From contig QNGE01000768.1 of the NCBI GenBank assembly GCA_008508345.1, positions 165,029-229,028 of the forward strand: a DNA stretch of 64,000 nucleotides, in the 5' to 3' direction. The translations under genes were made by a program, and so were the position numbers. Source of the DNA: Paragonimus westermani. Its lineage: Eukaryota > Platyhelminthes > Trematoda > Plagiorchiida > Troglotrematidae. Positions 23,541 through 37,325 of the stretch are shown here, one piece after another. Every line of letters begins with the position of its first letter. Positions within the stretch are counted from its first letter, which is position 1. A model generated the notes under the pieces. It was not told the DNA's origin and did no database searches. It saw nothing but the letters and a program-made list of their open reading frames with translations.

Positions 23541-24369
23541 TGGTTCTATTAGCCGGTTGACGATGGGCTGAGATTTGCATTTCCCACCGTCCTTTTCAGC
23601 CTCAGCAATTCACATCTGATGACTCAATAATGCTGGCCTCAATGAAGACGGATTGGTAATGACCTAGTAAAGAGGAGACAAAAGGATGATATTTTTCTTC
23701 ACTTCGAACAATACATCGGTGTCCAATTAATTCATTCTTCGTGGTTGATTTTTGTAGCCGCGAATGTCGAACCACTTTGGTTTTGGATGAAATATCTTGG
23801 CAAATCTCATGTGAACAACTGAAAAACGAAGACGTCATGAAGTATTTTTAAGTTTTGAGCCCCAATGAATGGTCTACAGTGCTATCGTCAGATGAGAGTG
23901 ATTAGACTTTTGGCCGAACCTGCTTCGTTACAAGTATTCATAAGGCATCACACTCTGCTACAATGAAGATCTGTTTGGTGAAGTAAGGTTATTGCAATAG
24001 GTAGCACACCTTGTTTTTCAAATGATATAAGGACAGTTACAGTCTGGTTGTACGTCTTAAGTCAATAGGACTGGAAAAACTGCACAGTTCAGTGGGTTGG
24101 CGTTAGTATGTGTTGTGAGTTCGCAAAAGGTGTCCGATTATATTACACCAGAGTACTTAAAATCTTGTTCTAATGCTCGGCATGGATTTACACACAAGAG
24201 AATTCTCGCATCCGATTTGCTGTAAACAGCTTGCATTATATCTATGTAATACAATGTGCGTCTCCAAGCCGTGTAAGGTGCCAGATTTTGATTCGAAACC
24301 AGTGAGTTGTTCAAATCGCAACATGCACAACACGCTGCAGCAAACATTTATACACGTTGTGACCGCTAA
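23541..24369. other. no recognised gene
   Basis: Short overlapping frames only. Nothing recognised. Confidence 0.45.
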
Positions 24370-24864
24370 AATCAAAGATGCAACTCTATTTACTTTTCGA
24401 ATAAACGGTCTGTAACTGTCGAGCTTCGTAATAGCCATGTCTTCTTCCAAAAGGTCAGAACACTAATCAAAATCCTCGGGGAAATTCGCATTTTGGATAG
24501 AATCCGGAAGGAACTAGAGCTGATTAACCGCGGATTCACAATTACTACACCAAGCTTATTCCAAAGAGAAAAACTCAGCAAGCAATTGTTGACGACGATG
24601 CCAAAGCTGAAGGAGCTTCGACGGTTACCGTACAGAGAAGCTATAGCAAATGCAATACTGCTGCATCAATTGAAGTCGGCTGCAAAAGGAATGGAAAATA
24701 CCACGGCTGTCGGATTCAAGCTCCAACTGTATACCCTCAGTTGCCTTTGCTTCCTTGAACCCACCTTGTTTACCGGTTGCCCTATGGTTTCAGGGAGAAC
24801 TACTTTGGCGTGTACGAAAGGCAGACGAAGTTCTCAAACTTGGAAAACACCCCAGTGTTGTTAA
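24370..24864 (+). CDS. unassigned open frame of 164 codons, possible exon
   Basis: Stop-free from just after TAA at 24367 to the stop ending at 24864. There is no in-frame ATG near the front, so if real it is an exon or an element fragment. Residues about 40-115 read like a soluble helical protein rich in Leu, Lys, Arg and Glu (RIRKELELINRGF, LSKQLLTTMPKLKELRRLPY, AIANAILLHQLKSAAKG). The end (from LYTLSCLCF on) looks less protein-like, so a splice donor may lie near 24720, but none is obvious. No domain recognised. Overlapping minus frames look like shadows. Confidence 0.3.
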   Translation, partial: NQRCNSIYFSNKRSVTVELRNSHVFFQKVRTLIKILGEIRILDRIRKELELINRGFTITTPSLFQREKLSKQLLTTMPKLKELRRLPYREAIANAILLHQLKSAAKGMENTTAVGFKLQLYTLSCLCFLEPTLFTGCPMVSGRTTLACTKGRRSSQTWKTPQCC

Positions 24865-27800
24865 GGAGCCATGCAACACAAGTGCCAGCTGACACGCATG
24901 TGCACACACGAAAAACCGCCAGACCGATTGCTCACCGTTCACTTCCGGTGCATCGAGTTCAAAACTGTCAGCGTATCTCATCAGGTTGTGTTACTCTGAG
25001 GCACTACTCAATCGAGAATAAAGTTGCGATTAGCAAGCGGCATCAAATTTCAACATCTTGAAAACTATTTCAAAGTCACGGATAATAGTGAAAGAAAGTT
25101 AGGAGGAGAATAATGCTTTTAACAAAGCATCAGGCAAGTTTGTGAAGAAATTGTGGTCAAACATAAATGAGATATATGTAACCAACGGAATTATGGATTG
25201 TATCCGGAAATTAATGTGCTTTTTCTTTCCCACTGTGCTTCATATTGTTAATAATTTCGATGTCCCCATATCAGTACAATTGTTTATTGATTGTTTATAT
25301 TTTTATCTTTTACTCCCTGAGGTCTTAAAGCAGGAAAGTCGCCTAGGATGACTTTTTAAGTCATATTTATCTCATATATGAAACCTCTTTTCTGTGATCT
25401 CTCTACGATTTATCCTTTTGAAAGTATAACCTTACGTTTGACGGAAGAGAAGTCCAGACTTCCCCATCACGGGTTGTAAGAACGAAATGCATTCATATGC
25501 CTTGATAATTTTACAATTCCATCGCTAACACTACCATGAACTTGTTACTTCGAACATCAATAGAATGGTAGTGGGCAAAGGATTTGATATGCTCATCTGC
25601 CGATACCAATACCCTCACCTTTCTCGACGCATGATGGCAAGCCACCTTTCGACAGTCAAATATGGATTGACCGTGAATGAGCTAGAAGTGATAGCTATTT
25701 CGAACATAAGAAGAATTGTTGATGGAGCAGATGGAATAGGCTAGTTTTGAGCGTCCCTGTTGGTAGGGAGGCACTCTGGTAGATATCCAGGCAACCTACG
25801 ACAGTTTTAACAGTTATCACGTACAAACCTACTCAAGACACTCTCTTGTGAAAATTGTCACATCATTACACGTGGATGATTGATTGAAATCTATCTCAAT
25901 ATGAAGCCGAACTTGTTCCTTTTAGCTCAATTTCAATATGAGTAGCGCGTGACCTTAGAAGAAACTCGGTGCCCCAGTTTCTTCCATTTATCTCGCATTA
26001 TGGAATTTTTGGTCACTAATGAGTTACTGGCTGTGAATATGTTCTCCGAAAATAAATCACGAATAACTTCAGGAGTTCAAAGCAGTTGGTCCGCGAGAGA
26101 GTGTGAGCTCCCAGCGTGTACATTCTTTCCTTCAAATTTGGTATGATTTGGAAGCGTTCGCAACCAAACCGTCATGAACTTGCTTGATATAGGACTCCCA
26201 TGGGCAAACTGCACAACGGGTGAAAAAGTATTGAAATATCGAACATTTTGTGAACGATGTAATTTAGTTCACGTTTGAAATAATCAATATCCATGTACGT
26301 TCAAATTTAGTCGTGTATTGTCAAGCTGATAGTTATCTCGTTGTTAGACTAACGTATTTTACGCAGTCATAGAAAAACAAGTATGTTCATAGGTTTACAG
26401 TCTGCTTAGTTCAATGGTTTTAACAGAAGAGAGAGAGATCGGTGTATGGGCGTTGCAGTCTAAGTGGTGATCGGTAGAAAATAGTTTCGGACAATTTGTA
26501 GGTGTGAAAAAGGAGAACTGGAGATAACCGAAACAGAAACCCTAATGAAACTGCTGTCTGCAGCCATCTCAGTAACAAATCCCTAAGTAGCCTGAATCAG
26601 AACTCCGTCGAAAATGCGCCTTCAGTGACCCGTTGAACTGAGTCAGATTGTTGATTTAGAAACTTACAGTCAACTTAGCTTCTCATGTATGTGCCGACTC
26701 AGTAATATATGAAAACGTTCCACCAGTTTATCAGTACTTCCAGGGGTGGTGAATACGCTCCACCAACAGTGGCTGCTAATTGTAAACGAATTCTGCCATC
26801 ACAGAAACTTGTCTACTCCAAGATTCAGTTCCAGAGAGTGACAAACAGGAAATATTTCTTCCCAAAATTTCCGTAGTTCATTATGGATCGGCCTAAATTA
26901 ATCAATCTTTGTGGTTAAGATATTTTTCTGATCCGTATAAGTGTTTTAGCGGCCAGTCTCTGAGCATTTATACCGAATGCAAGTTTTGGATAAGGACACT
27001 ACGTCTGCATACTGGCATCTATTTGCGAGAAGGTTATGGAAGCGAGTGTAGCGGGAGAAATTATAGAGCTGAAGGCCCCGAATGTCATTTTCAGGAGGTT
27101 GATGGAAATTTTGGGCCATTTCAGCCACTGCTGAGGGGTTTGCAGTGGGACAGACAACTCTCCAAGCTATTTCTTACGGAACGCCATTCAATTCAGTTTA
27201 AATCGTTCTGTGGGCTTATCACATCTTGCGGGCCATCTAGAACTCATCAAAGTTTCCTGGTATCAGCATGGGCAACATTGATGTCTTTACTCTGCTGCGT
27301 ACCTTAAGCACGAGAATAATGAACAGTGGAAACCATGTGGAGAACCACTGTTGGGAAACGATCTCTCAGGCAGCTATTAATCCTCCCTGACGTTGGGTCT
27401 ACATACAATTACATAATCCTCCAGTTAGGCGAGTAAGCGCGTACCTAGGCCACAGTTATCAGGCTTCCTTGGCAAGACGAAATGGACAAACCACTTAGAA
27501 GCTTTAGAAAATCCAAAACACACCACAACTGTGACACCGGCAACATTTGTCGAGAAACTGCAGGCAGTCATCAAATTCGCAATGCATGGACATCACCCAC
27601 AGAATTGATGTTGTTCCTCGGTGTGCGTTTAAGTATTCAAATTTTTTTCAATACCAGTCACCTAATAAGTACTCAGACTCCCTTGTAACATTTAAGCGAG
27701 GTCCTCGTGATAGCAAAATCAACCCTATATAATAGAAGCCGTGTTACGACTATTACGCTTGTCGTGTTCAACCAGCGTAACTTTAGTATTCTAGGTAGTA

Positions 27801-30800
27801 CCTGTTACAAGCTCACAGTTTCAATGCAGCCATTTTGCACTCGTGCGAAGGAACCATAAGCGCGTAATACACCGGAATGAAATCAAATAATCTCCAATCA
27901 AAATGAACAGATGCAAATGAGGATCACGAATGCCGATCATTTCATTACTGTTCATGAATGTAGAATTACACGTAATGATTCCTCAGAGTCTTAGCCATAG
28001 ATTTACACAGGCGAATAAATTTATGAACGTCCAACATGGTATCAGAGGAAGCAGAAAGGCTTACATCAACCAACTAGCATGCATTGACATAATTCATCAC
28101 GAACTTCTGGGCAGATATCGATTGAGTGACGTATGCGCTTCCAATGCATGATTCATGTTTCATTTCAGTAATAAGTTCCAGTTTCTAGAGATTGCTCAAC
28201 AGTGGGTCCATCCGGAACACGCTGCACTAATCGGAGTGCTAATAAAACGTACGGTAATGGTCCGATAATAGGTTTAAATTTCAAGAACTTCCGGAATCTT
28301 GCTGGACGTTTAGTTGGAAAGAACTAGTGAAAAACGCCAGTGACAGTTCTAACTCAACATCATATATACACGATGTGACACGGTTAAGGAAAACAGTTAA
28401 TCGGTCTCTACATTGTGATAATGAGGTTTTAACGAACCAGTTTCAGTCTGTACCGAAAATTTTTTAAGCATCTTCCATTATCACAACACGTGATATATAT
28501 TGTTTTCAGATTTTTCCTTGTTCGCGTTAACGGTTGATACATTCACCGTTCCTTTAATCATGCCAGAGCTTTGTGAGTCGATAAACTTTCTTTTAACGGA
28601 GCTCATTGATTTTATGAACATAGAACTGTTACTGTTCACTTGTCAATAATGTAACCGTTGAATCTGTTATTCAGTGGTCCTAATAATGTGCACGTTTTTG
28701 TAATATCACCAGAGTTATGAACGTTCCACATCACCAGACGTAAGTCAAATACCTAAACAAACATCTTCATGCAGACGATGAACCTTGTCAATTAACGTAT
28801 CGCCTAATAATGAAACTAACTATTTAGAGGAGTTTGCCACGTGTAGATGATTAAGATTATAATCAGGTTCATAGATGGTAAAGTTTCGATGAAATAAACT
28901 GATACTTGACTAGTCTCATAGGTCCAGTTAATCTACTTCAACGAGGATTTCGTTAGTGTGCAAGGCACGACTCAGTTCTTTGTGTTATACTGAATGAACT
29001 TCATATTGAGTGTGACATAATGTGGACAACGGATTCTGTCTGTTTACATTTATTCTCACGCAAATGCCGTCGGAGGCAATTCAGATTCTTAGAGTGTCAA
29101 TCTAGGCGATGGCCTATAGGAGCGCCAGATAAGTAGTACATGACCACTGGATGGTCGTTCCACTTCGCCTAATCTGGGATAAATAGGTGATTTGTGTACA
29201 GTCCGACAAGTGCCGATCAACGCTGGTGAACTGTTTATGTTAGATAATCTTCTTTACCGAAATCTAAGACCTTTTCATTTGTGATAAACATTCACATTCG
29301 TTTCATTAATTGTCATTCATGCATCTTGTGAGGCATGCCAGTTCACTCACAATGACGGAGGATGCATCAAGACGGCTCCCACTGGTACTGATCGGTCGAC
29401 GGTAAATGCACCACCATAATGTGTTCACACATAAGTAGCTTTAATATCTCTGTATGGTGTGAGTCTGCGTACCAAAGCGACTGAAGTGTCATTTTTAAGT
29501 CAGCTGCTTCTAAAACTACATCATACCTGCCTACCTGTGGTTGCGTTTTCAATGTTCAGGGTCCACCTGGAGGTGATAAAAAGAGGTAGTTGTGTCAACT
29601 GCTAAGTTAAAAGCAGATCTTCAAACGTTGAGAATATTCGACTGTCTCAGGACGATTTAAGTGGTAAACTTATTATGTGTGTCAGATAGGAGCATAGCGA
29701 CTCAGACGGTGCATCATTCTGCCAAGCAAAATTTGCCCCAATCTTAACGGCGGACTATTTAGAGCATATTTTGAGAAACTGTGGAAATAAAGCCGTTGAT
29801 ATGAAGTTTTATGCTAGTAAGCAATTTCAGTAATCATCAGTGTTCTTAGTTTGACAACACTGCAATCTAGAAAAAGATAGAGTTCACTAAACTGACTGTT
29901 TGATAGTTGTGACGTTTTTAGTAGCATCGACTACTCCGAACGCGTGGTAAATGTGAATAACAGTAAACAGCATTTTGCCACCTGACGTTACATTGAACGC
30001 TAGCTGGGTGGCCGAAATGAGTTGACTCGTTTTGAAGTCCCGACTGCATGCCACACCAGATACCAACAGAGGAGCTGTTTCCACTAAACACAACTCATGT
30101 GTTCCGTCACGATTCACGCAGCTTGACTGTTGACTTTGTCGTAAAGCACTCGGATGAGATGAGTAAATCGAATGTCAACCGAAGTGGTATGACTGACTTC
30201 ACCACCAGAAAGAACCGAGTGTAATTCCGTTTCTTAGACACATATGACTCAATGCGTCTGGGCCAAGGCGCTTTTAAATACTGTGTTGTCGAACACGGTT
30301 GGCACTTAAGTCGGTTACATTTTAACACACTCCCTTTTTACAAGCAATGCCCGTGTGTCTCAATTCGGCATTTTCCCTGAGGCTTGTCGTGGTTACCGTA
30401 CTACTTACCATTTCTATGGTTTGAAAAGTACCCTTGGTTTTGAACGTCCAGATCAACAGTCGAGATTATCAGTACCATCCGGTGATCTTGTTGTGCTTTG
30501 AAAACTATGTCTGTACCTGTTCATCGACCATGAATCATCGTTAATACGTGAAATTTGTGACTAAGGGGAGTGAAATGAATATAAAGCTAGAATAAAACAA
30601 CTGAACCAAAGTTGGCTTGGCTGAAATTTAGCGTATTGTTGATCGTGTGACGACGGTTAAATGAACCAAAAGATTAACATGACAGAGATGTCAGGGGAAT
30701 TGTTTGAAAACAACAGATTTCCGAGAACCGTTCATCGATAAACAGATGACCACATTCATGATATGTTGAAGCGGGAAAGAGAGAAGTACGTGGATCGCTT

Positions 30801-33800
30801 ACGTTTGAACAACCCATCAAACAAGTGAGACTGGAACATTCAAGAGAGTCATAACGAAATCGGTACATTGTTTCTGCTTTACGACATCTTACAATGTCAT
30901 CTTATGAGGGCGGATGACTTAATTCAACCCCTTCATTGAATCACTTGTGTTTGTGCAATAAACTGTACACATCACCTTGCTGAATACATTGGCGCGGAAC
31001 CCACCACTATTGACACACAACCTGACTGTTTCAACCATGGCGATGATGCCAACCTCTCGCCCCTCTGGATAGGCTTGATGGCACAACTAAATAAACGTCA
31101 CTGCGTGATGCAGGCTTAACGCTGTAGATGATGCGGTGGTCACGTCAGACAAAATTACTATGTCAACGCCACCGAAGATCTCATGAGACTAAATACGTAA
31201 GCATGCAAACAGCATGGCGCCTGGACCCAGATAAACGGTAAACAGCCACAAGGCTGAGTCAGATATAAGCTAGCACACCTTATTGGTGTGATAATTTGAT
31301 AGAAACGTTGCCTTGAGAAAACGTTACACGATGGAACTCACACGCGTCAATGATGTTATCTCGCTTAGCGGAGAGACTTTACAACTTAAATATCAAACTT
31401 GGTGTGCAACCGGTACACTATCTGATACACGGAGGACACTGTTGTCATCATGCTGAATTTTGATTTGGGCTGGAAGTAACGTACGTGCCTATGCCGCAGG
31501 ACATAAGAGAACCAAACTAATAGGGTTTATGGCATCCGGCAGTTGTGGTATGGTTAACTTTGGTGGACAGAGTGAGAGTGTGAATAATTCAAGAGTATTA
31601 ATAATTAGGTCGTGACTGGTATTTCTGTGAGCCCGAAACTTGACAGTATTACCGGGCTCTCTGCTTGTGACTACAAACTACTTTAATATTACTTTCTTGT
31701 CTTACAGTTATTCATCAATGTAAGTCTGATGCGCTTGATGAAGGAGTGTTCGTGATAGGACTAGTTTGCACACAGTGTACGAGGAGGACACTAATCGCTT
31801 ATTATACATTGGAGTGCATTAAACTTGGCATCTGACAGTCACATCATCCACTGAATGCAATGTGACAGAGTGAATTATCATTTTACTTCTACGTGTGTGG
31901 AACAGCAGGGTCTCAGTCGGTAAAATTGCAGCTTACAAGGAGTTAGAAACGAAGATTAATAATTAGAATATACGTGTTATCTACATGAAGCCAATTAAAT
32001 CCTGTAATGTAGCATGACTTTATTCCATTCATGTAACGTTATATACCCATCAACATTGAGTCCACTGGATTACCTAGCACCACACTGCCAAATATTTTGC
32101 GTATCGTTACTTTAAGCACAAAGCAGATGAGTTTTTTGCCCACAAGTGTAAGTTCCCAAAATATGCCTAAGGGATGTACAGAGGTGATTTCGAACTAGTA
32201 GAAGCAATGCACAAAAATCAACTGTTTGGTTAGATTTAACGTTCATCTACAGAATATATATCACGAGAAGTTACCAAGTGCGTTTCCTGATACTTGAGTT
32301 AGTTTACTCACCGAGTAAGCAGGCAAACTTTACGGATATGATAAGAGGCAGTCGGAAGAGAACATGAGAGAAGCCGCGATATAAACATACATCTGGAGCC
32401 AAATAAAACAATTGTTCTGGAGCAAACCCTACCAGGCTGAGAGTCCAAATGAGCTTCGCAATATTTGGGCGCCTTTCTTGATTCTCGCAACTGAGGGTAG
32501 CTTGAAGTAATTCAATAGTATATGAGGAATACATAAAAGTCACTTGAATTATGGTGCTCGCGCCGCTGCACAAATCATTATTTTAATGTGTTATTCTGAG
32601 TTGATAATAATGGTTTTACACGAACGGGTGCGGTTGTAGTGACAGGCAACTTCTCACTTCGTGTGTTCTTTGGTTTTGTGGTTGTCGGAGCTGAACTCAG
32701 TACAACACGTGTGAACAAGGAACCGCTTAATGCACTTAGTTGATTATTATTGGTTTTCAAATGCAACATACTCGGGTCAGATTCGCGTTCTCTGCTGGAG
32801 AAATTCCAGTGAAAATGTGAAAGATTTTGAATCACAAATGGTAGTGCGTCTGTTTGAAACATATATAGGGTCACTGACGCAGTCTTTTAAATCTTTACTG
32901 AGTTTACGCTGAAGCAACCGAAAACGTTTGAGCTTTTTATTTATAAATAAAAATCCGAATATTTTTTTAGGTTGAATCCAGGCATGACCCAGTGCTTGAA
33001 GTCGTAAACAATAAAAACATGTTTAAAAACTGTTCGTATATATTGTGTTAAGATATGAATGACTTTTTCATTCGGCATATATTTCTTAAAGTTGCATGGC
33101 TCCGTATTAGTGACTAAGTGAAACGCCGCACAAAAGTGTAGGACAAGCGATGCATTCAAGCATGAAAATCGTTATATATTTCAAGTGAGAAGGTTGCATA
33201 CATTTGGACGATTCAGAAGATTACAAACATGACATCTTTTAGCATACGTGTCACATGAACATTAATTTTTCCCCTTTAGTTTCGCGCTTTTCAACTGAAA
33301 CAGATGAAAGAGTTGTTGGCAGAACACGCGCTCTCGACGGTGTTCAACCCTGGGTTACTCTTACGAAATAAGCGTCGGAGAAATAAGGCAACTGTGGTGA
33401 GACCATTGTCATTAATCAACGGTTACTGATGGCCACTCACTGAGTGTAGCAGTTAGGCAGCCATGAACAGCTGCTTAAAAATTTTCATCGTTATCAACTT
33501 GCCCCATCATTTCAATTCCACCAAGTAAAAGGTTATAATGAATTTGCAAAAGTTAATCGTATTCAGACTGTCGCATTATGCACATAAATCAGCACTGCCT
33601 GGAGGTAACAGCACAGGCAATTTGTGGATGTGAAGTACTCAAAATAGTGCAGTAACCCCTTTGGACGTTGAACGACTCCCCAAGCGGTACATAAGACTTT
33701 AGGTACTCTCGTTGCACCAACATGGCAGATGCTGTTTAAGAAACGGAAGGAACTTATATATTTCGTTATTACTGGTTGTGCCAGAGAACACGGCCTAATT

Positions 33801-36099
33801 ATTTTCACCAGAAATTGTGAAATTGAGGTTCTCCAGTAGAGAATTTCCAGGAATACATTTTCAACTCTCCGATCAGGCAAACATAAAATGGACATTTGAT
33901 AAATACAAACTGGAAGCACAAAATTTTCGTCCAGTTCGGCCTTTTATGTATTATTAGGCACTTCTTTAAGATGTGTGGATGACGACAAATATCGGAAGTT
34001 TTGCAAGCTTTTCGCACAACAGGAATATCACTATACGTTGTAACCATTGCTGCCGAAAATTCGCTTTTTTATTGTAGCAACACAAGCAACTAAACAACAT
34101 TCATTTGTCCGAAGTGAAACATGCTATCAGTGTCCAAAGCCACGTCATTTATCTCTCTGATCTGGATGCTGTCATCCACACGAGCTCTTACACGGTAATC
34201 GTGAAATACATGTGGTAATTCATATCACTTGTGGCTCATAATGTTACACTTAAATACCAAAACAGTGTCTCCAAGGGACGATCTCCCTCAGTAAGCTGCG
34301 TCTAATATTTTCGAACAGTTGGTTTTGACCCCCAAGAACTTGTCCAGTAACGCACCAATACGAAACACAACCACATCGTCTGATGCAAGTAGTTGAACTC
34401 CTACGCGACGGTTCTGTCGTTATACTGGGGCTATATGTTATGATAATCTGGACAGACCGTTGTGTGTTTAATTCGTGTGCGTCTATTAGTCAAGAGGTTT
34501 CATATGGATGTGTCACATTTTCTTATCAATAGGTATGTGAAATATCAAATGCGCACGTCGTTTGGTTCCAGACATGCTTTGTCGTGCGTACCACATAGAT
34601 ATAGGTTTTACATGTGTAAGGGAAGCGAGCTCTCATCTGAACAGCAGCCTAAGTTATACAGGTATTCTTTAAGGCAGACAGCGTATTTTACGATGACTCA
34701 CATGGACCACGGAGCATTTGTTTTGTGCAGTTGCGCCAAAGGGCACACGGATACTTTGCCTTGCATCACTGTGAGGATCTTCTTCATGTCGGTTCATAGG
34801 TGCTTACTTCCAGTGATTAAAGACTAGGTGGTCAAAATCATAGTCACAAAAGACAATGATGGACCACCTGACTTACAATGGCTGACTGTCTGACCAAGGT
34901 GTAATGCTGCGAATTTCCACAATTTTATCAACTAAACGGTGACGAGTTCTTTAAACCATGTCCCAACTTGCTAGTGCTTTCTACATGTCAAACAATTGCG
35001 TAGTGATTCAAGGCAAGGTGATAAGTGCAATCGTGGATCGTTAAACGTCTGGTCTAACGAGCAAGTAATTATGTGTAAAAATAATCACTAATGCAACGGT
35101 TTTAGTCAGCATTGTTGAAACTAGACAACGTTTGTGTAGAAACTACCGATTCGTCGCGAATCAGGTTCACCGCAAACTAAAATGACGTATCAACTTTGCC
35201 CATATTTTCATATAGGTTTTTGTTAATATTATTATTGGAACTAGTATCGGTCCGCTCTACAACATCACATCTGCACACCGCTTACTAGTAACGCTTTAGA
35301 CACTAGCGAATTGATACATTTGTAATAGCATCCAAGTTTATCTTTGTTTAATGTTGCGACTAACCAGTCAGGTCAAGAGGCCAAACTGTTATCGAATTAT
35401 ATTAGATAGACGCATGTAATTGGATCTACTTCGTTAAGTCGGGATCACAGAAACATTAGTTCGGTCAAGTCTTGATCGCTGATAAACAACGGATAGTTCA
35501 TTGACGAACGTTGAATTCCACTCCCACCTGACCATAGCCTATTTGCTCAGATCGCGGTTCAACGGGTCTGTTTGAAACTATGCAATACATTGGTTGTTTA
35601 ATTAGCCGTGCGTTTATTACGTCTGATGTTTCCACCGCAAACAAGATATCTGGAGTAGTACGAAATTGTCTTGAGTGAACACGTGAAGATTGGATATGAG
35701 ATTGCTGTTTGTACACAAATATATAACAATACGAACTGACAAGAGCTAGGCATAAGTCAAGCTATCAACAAAATTTTGTGTTGGTGTGCATGGTACGTAC
35801 TGGATTTTCACGCGGGACATTCAAATGGTTTGGAAACAACAAGAATGTTTCTCACTACAATGAACTATCAATTTTAGTTCTCATCTTTGGATATATAACA
35901 AGAGACTGGTTGTGACACACAAGTAGAGATCTGCGAACTGAGGAGACGATTTCGCATATTTGCCTTAATGTTGAACCTAAAATGTTGAAGGTGCTAAGCA
36001 ACTGTAAGTTGCTGTTCCTATGGCAAAAACAGACGATTATATTAGTGGCTCCAGCATTATTCTTCCTAACTTTATTGTTGTGGATTTTCACCAACTGGT
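24865..36099. other. long stretch without a recognised gene
   Basis: About 11 kb with scattered frames of 60-132 codons. The largest are 26909-27307 plus, 33563-33919 minus and 34462-34827 plus. I could not assign any. The 26.9-27.7 kb interval has several longish frames in different phases and might be an old retroelement, but no diagnostic motif is present. The 34462-34827 frame is Cys-containing near its end (CSCAKGHTDTLPC) and has no signal peptide. Confidence 0.35.
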
Positions 36100-36263
36100 G
36101 GGCTAGTTTTGCTCATGCCCATTGTGAATTGACGTGAACCAATACCATCAGCTCAACAAGATCACAAACATTCCGCCAGTTAGCGCCGTCAACCGATGTG
36201 TGCATGCATATGCGCATCATTATGTATGCGTGGATGAGATAAAATGAGTGTACCTGTAGGCCT

Positions 36264-36281
36264 CATATAACAGCTTCAATA
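36264..36281 (+). promoter_or_regulatory. possible TATA-like element near lectin gene start
   Basis: CATATAAC lies about 20 bp before the ATG at 36282. This is closer than a TATA box normally lies to a start codon, and the leader would be extremely short. The true promoter may therefore be elsewhere, or the leader may be trans-spliced as in many flatworm mRNAs. Weak evidence. Confidence 0.15.
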
Positions 36282-36877
36282 ATGTACTTTCTAGTCACGT
36301 ACTTGTTTATAGCAGCCGTCAGACTGATACATTCTTGTCCACCAGAATTTGTGGACGTCGGTGACGGAGAATGCATGATCAGTTATCCCAGGAAATTAAT
36401 GTATTGTGAAGCGCAATCTCTGTGTGAGAGTGAAGGTATCAGGCTCGGATTGCACCTGTTCATGGTCGGTCGACATGCAAACAAACTGGTGAAATATTTT
36501 CGACATCTTTCTCCAATCCACACCGGAATCCATAGTCTTTTGAATGCTCGGGGAGTTTCACCTGAGGGTTGGCAGATAAATGATCTGGGAAGTCCTATGT
36601 ATTTGACAAATTCTACAGCAATTCGTTGGGAGTTGGCTCAGCCTGATTCAAACTGCGAACAAGTTGTCGAATTCAGAAATGGGGCGTTTGGTGATGAGAC
36701 TCAAGATGGCCAGAGACGTTTTGTTGTATGCGAGCAGTTGAAAGATGGTGGCAAACTCATAGTCGGTTCGACCAAATTTAAAACAGCCCCACTGGCCACC
36801 TATCACTTAGCGTGCAACAGTGCAATGGGATGTTTCCAAGTGGTGGGTAAAGTTTCTCCGATCGCCTGTGCAATGAA
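36282..36877 (+). CDS. secreted C-type-lectin-like protein, first coding exon
   Basis: This is the most convincing host gene. The frame opens with a hydrophobic signal peptide (residues 1-18, cleavage likely before Cys19) and continues as one C-type-lectin-like domain (about residues 19-152). Landmarks are Cys19 and Cys31 (N-terminal hairpin pair of the long-form domain), YCEAQSLC at 41-48, Trp97, a W116-ELAQPD segment giving a QPD motif at 120-122 (galactose-type), Cys125 and the closing FVVCE at 147-151. The partner Cys expected about ten residues before FVVCE is missing, and there is no WND motif, so calcium-dependent sugar binding is uncertain. N110-S-T is a possible glycosylation site. 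The frame would stop at 36879-36881, but GTAAGC at 36878-36883 is a strong 5' splice site, so the exon probably ends at 36877 in phase 2. Likely secreted at the parasite surface or gut, by analogy only. Confidence 0.8.
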
Positions 36878-36969
36878 GTAAGCTGTGTTGTATTCAGTCA
36901 TTTAGAATGAAGATCATTCAGTAATAACTTGGTTTGATTGCCTCTTCCAAGCGCTCTGTCGAGTTTCAG
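36878..36969 (+). other. probable short intron of the lectin-like gene
   Basis: 92 bp from GTAAGC to TTTCAG. Splicing joins AA of exon 1 with A at 36970 to make a Lys codon and keeps an open frame downstream. Confidence 0.5.
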
Positions 36970-37183
36970 AATAACAGAAACTGTCGTTCCTGGTATCACT
37001 AGTGAAAAAGTAAGATTCGAGCTCCGGTTACAGTGGATAGTTTTGAAAAGCCCATTAGATGAATTCAAAAACCTGAGAATCCTTATGAATTTATTGGGAA
37101 ACCTTATGCTCAAGATTGTCGTTTCACATACTGCCTTTTGCTTCTGTGGACCAGGAACCGCAGGCCGTAGAACGGAGTGTTAA
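36970..37183 (+). CDS. probable second exon of the lectin-like gene
   Basis: After the TTTCAG acceptor the frame reads ITETVVPGITSEKVRFELRL, then a Trp- and Leu-rich segment SPLDEFKNLRIL, and stops at 37181-37183. The pattern of a beta strand (V-R-F-E-L-R-L) followed by a helix (D-E-F-K-N-L-R-I-L) resembles the start of an SEA-type extracellular domain, which is a guess from pattern only. A second reading frame (37087-37325) continues with a coherent peptide (MNITSFDELPENNVTILAQL), so either another splice or a frameshift lies near 37090-37110. A GTAAGA at 37008 could be an alternative donor. Confidence 0.4.
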
Positions 37184-37325
37184 TCTTAGTGGACACATGA
37201 ACATTACATCATTTGATGAACTGCCGGAAAACAACGTAACAATACTAGCGCAACTGAACCCAATTGGTAGACACTGGTGGCATGTTCAAAGTCAGTGTCT
37301 TCTAACCAAACCGCTCTGGCAGTAG
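37087..37325 (+). CDS. possible further exon of the lectin-like gene
   Basis: Open frame in a different phase overlapping the previous exon's end. It contains SVNLSGHMNITSFDELPENN with two potential N-glycosylation sites (NLS, NIT), suggesting an extracellular segment. It ends TKPLWQ then stop. The correct junction with the preceding exon is not resolved from sequence alone. Confidence 0.25.

Noticed and set aside
26880..27740. Possible gypsy-type pol 3' region
   Set aside because: Several longish frames in different phases, but no integrase, RT or protease motif could be identified; similarity to gypsy tail peptides was too weak.
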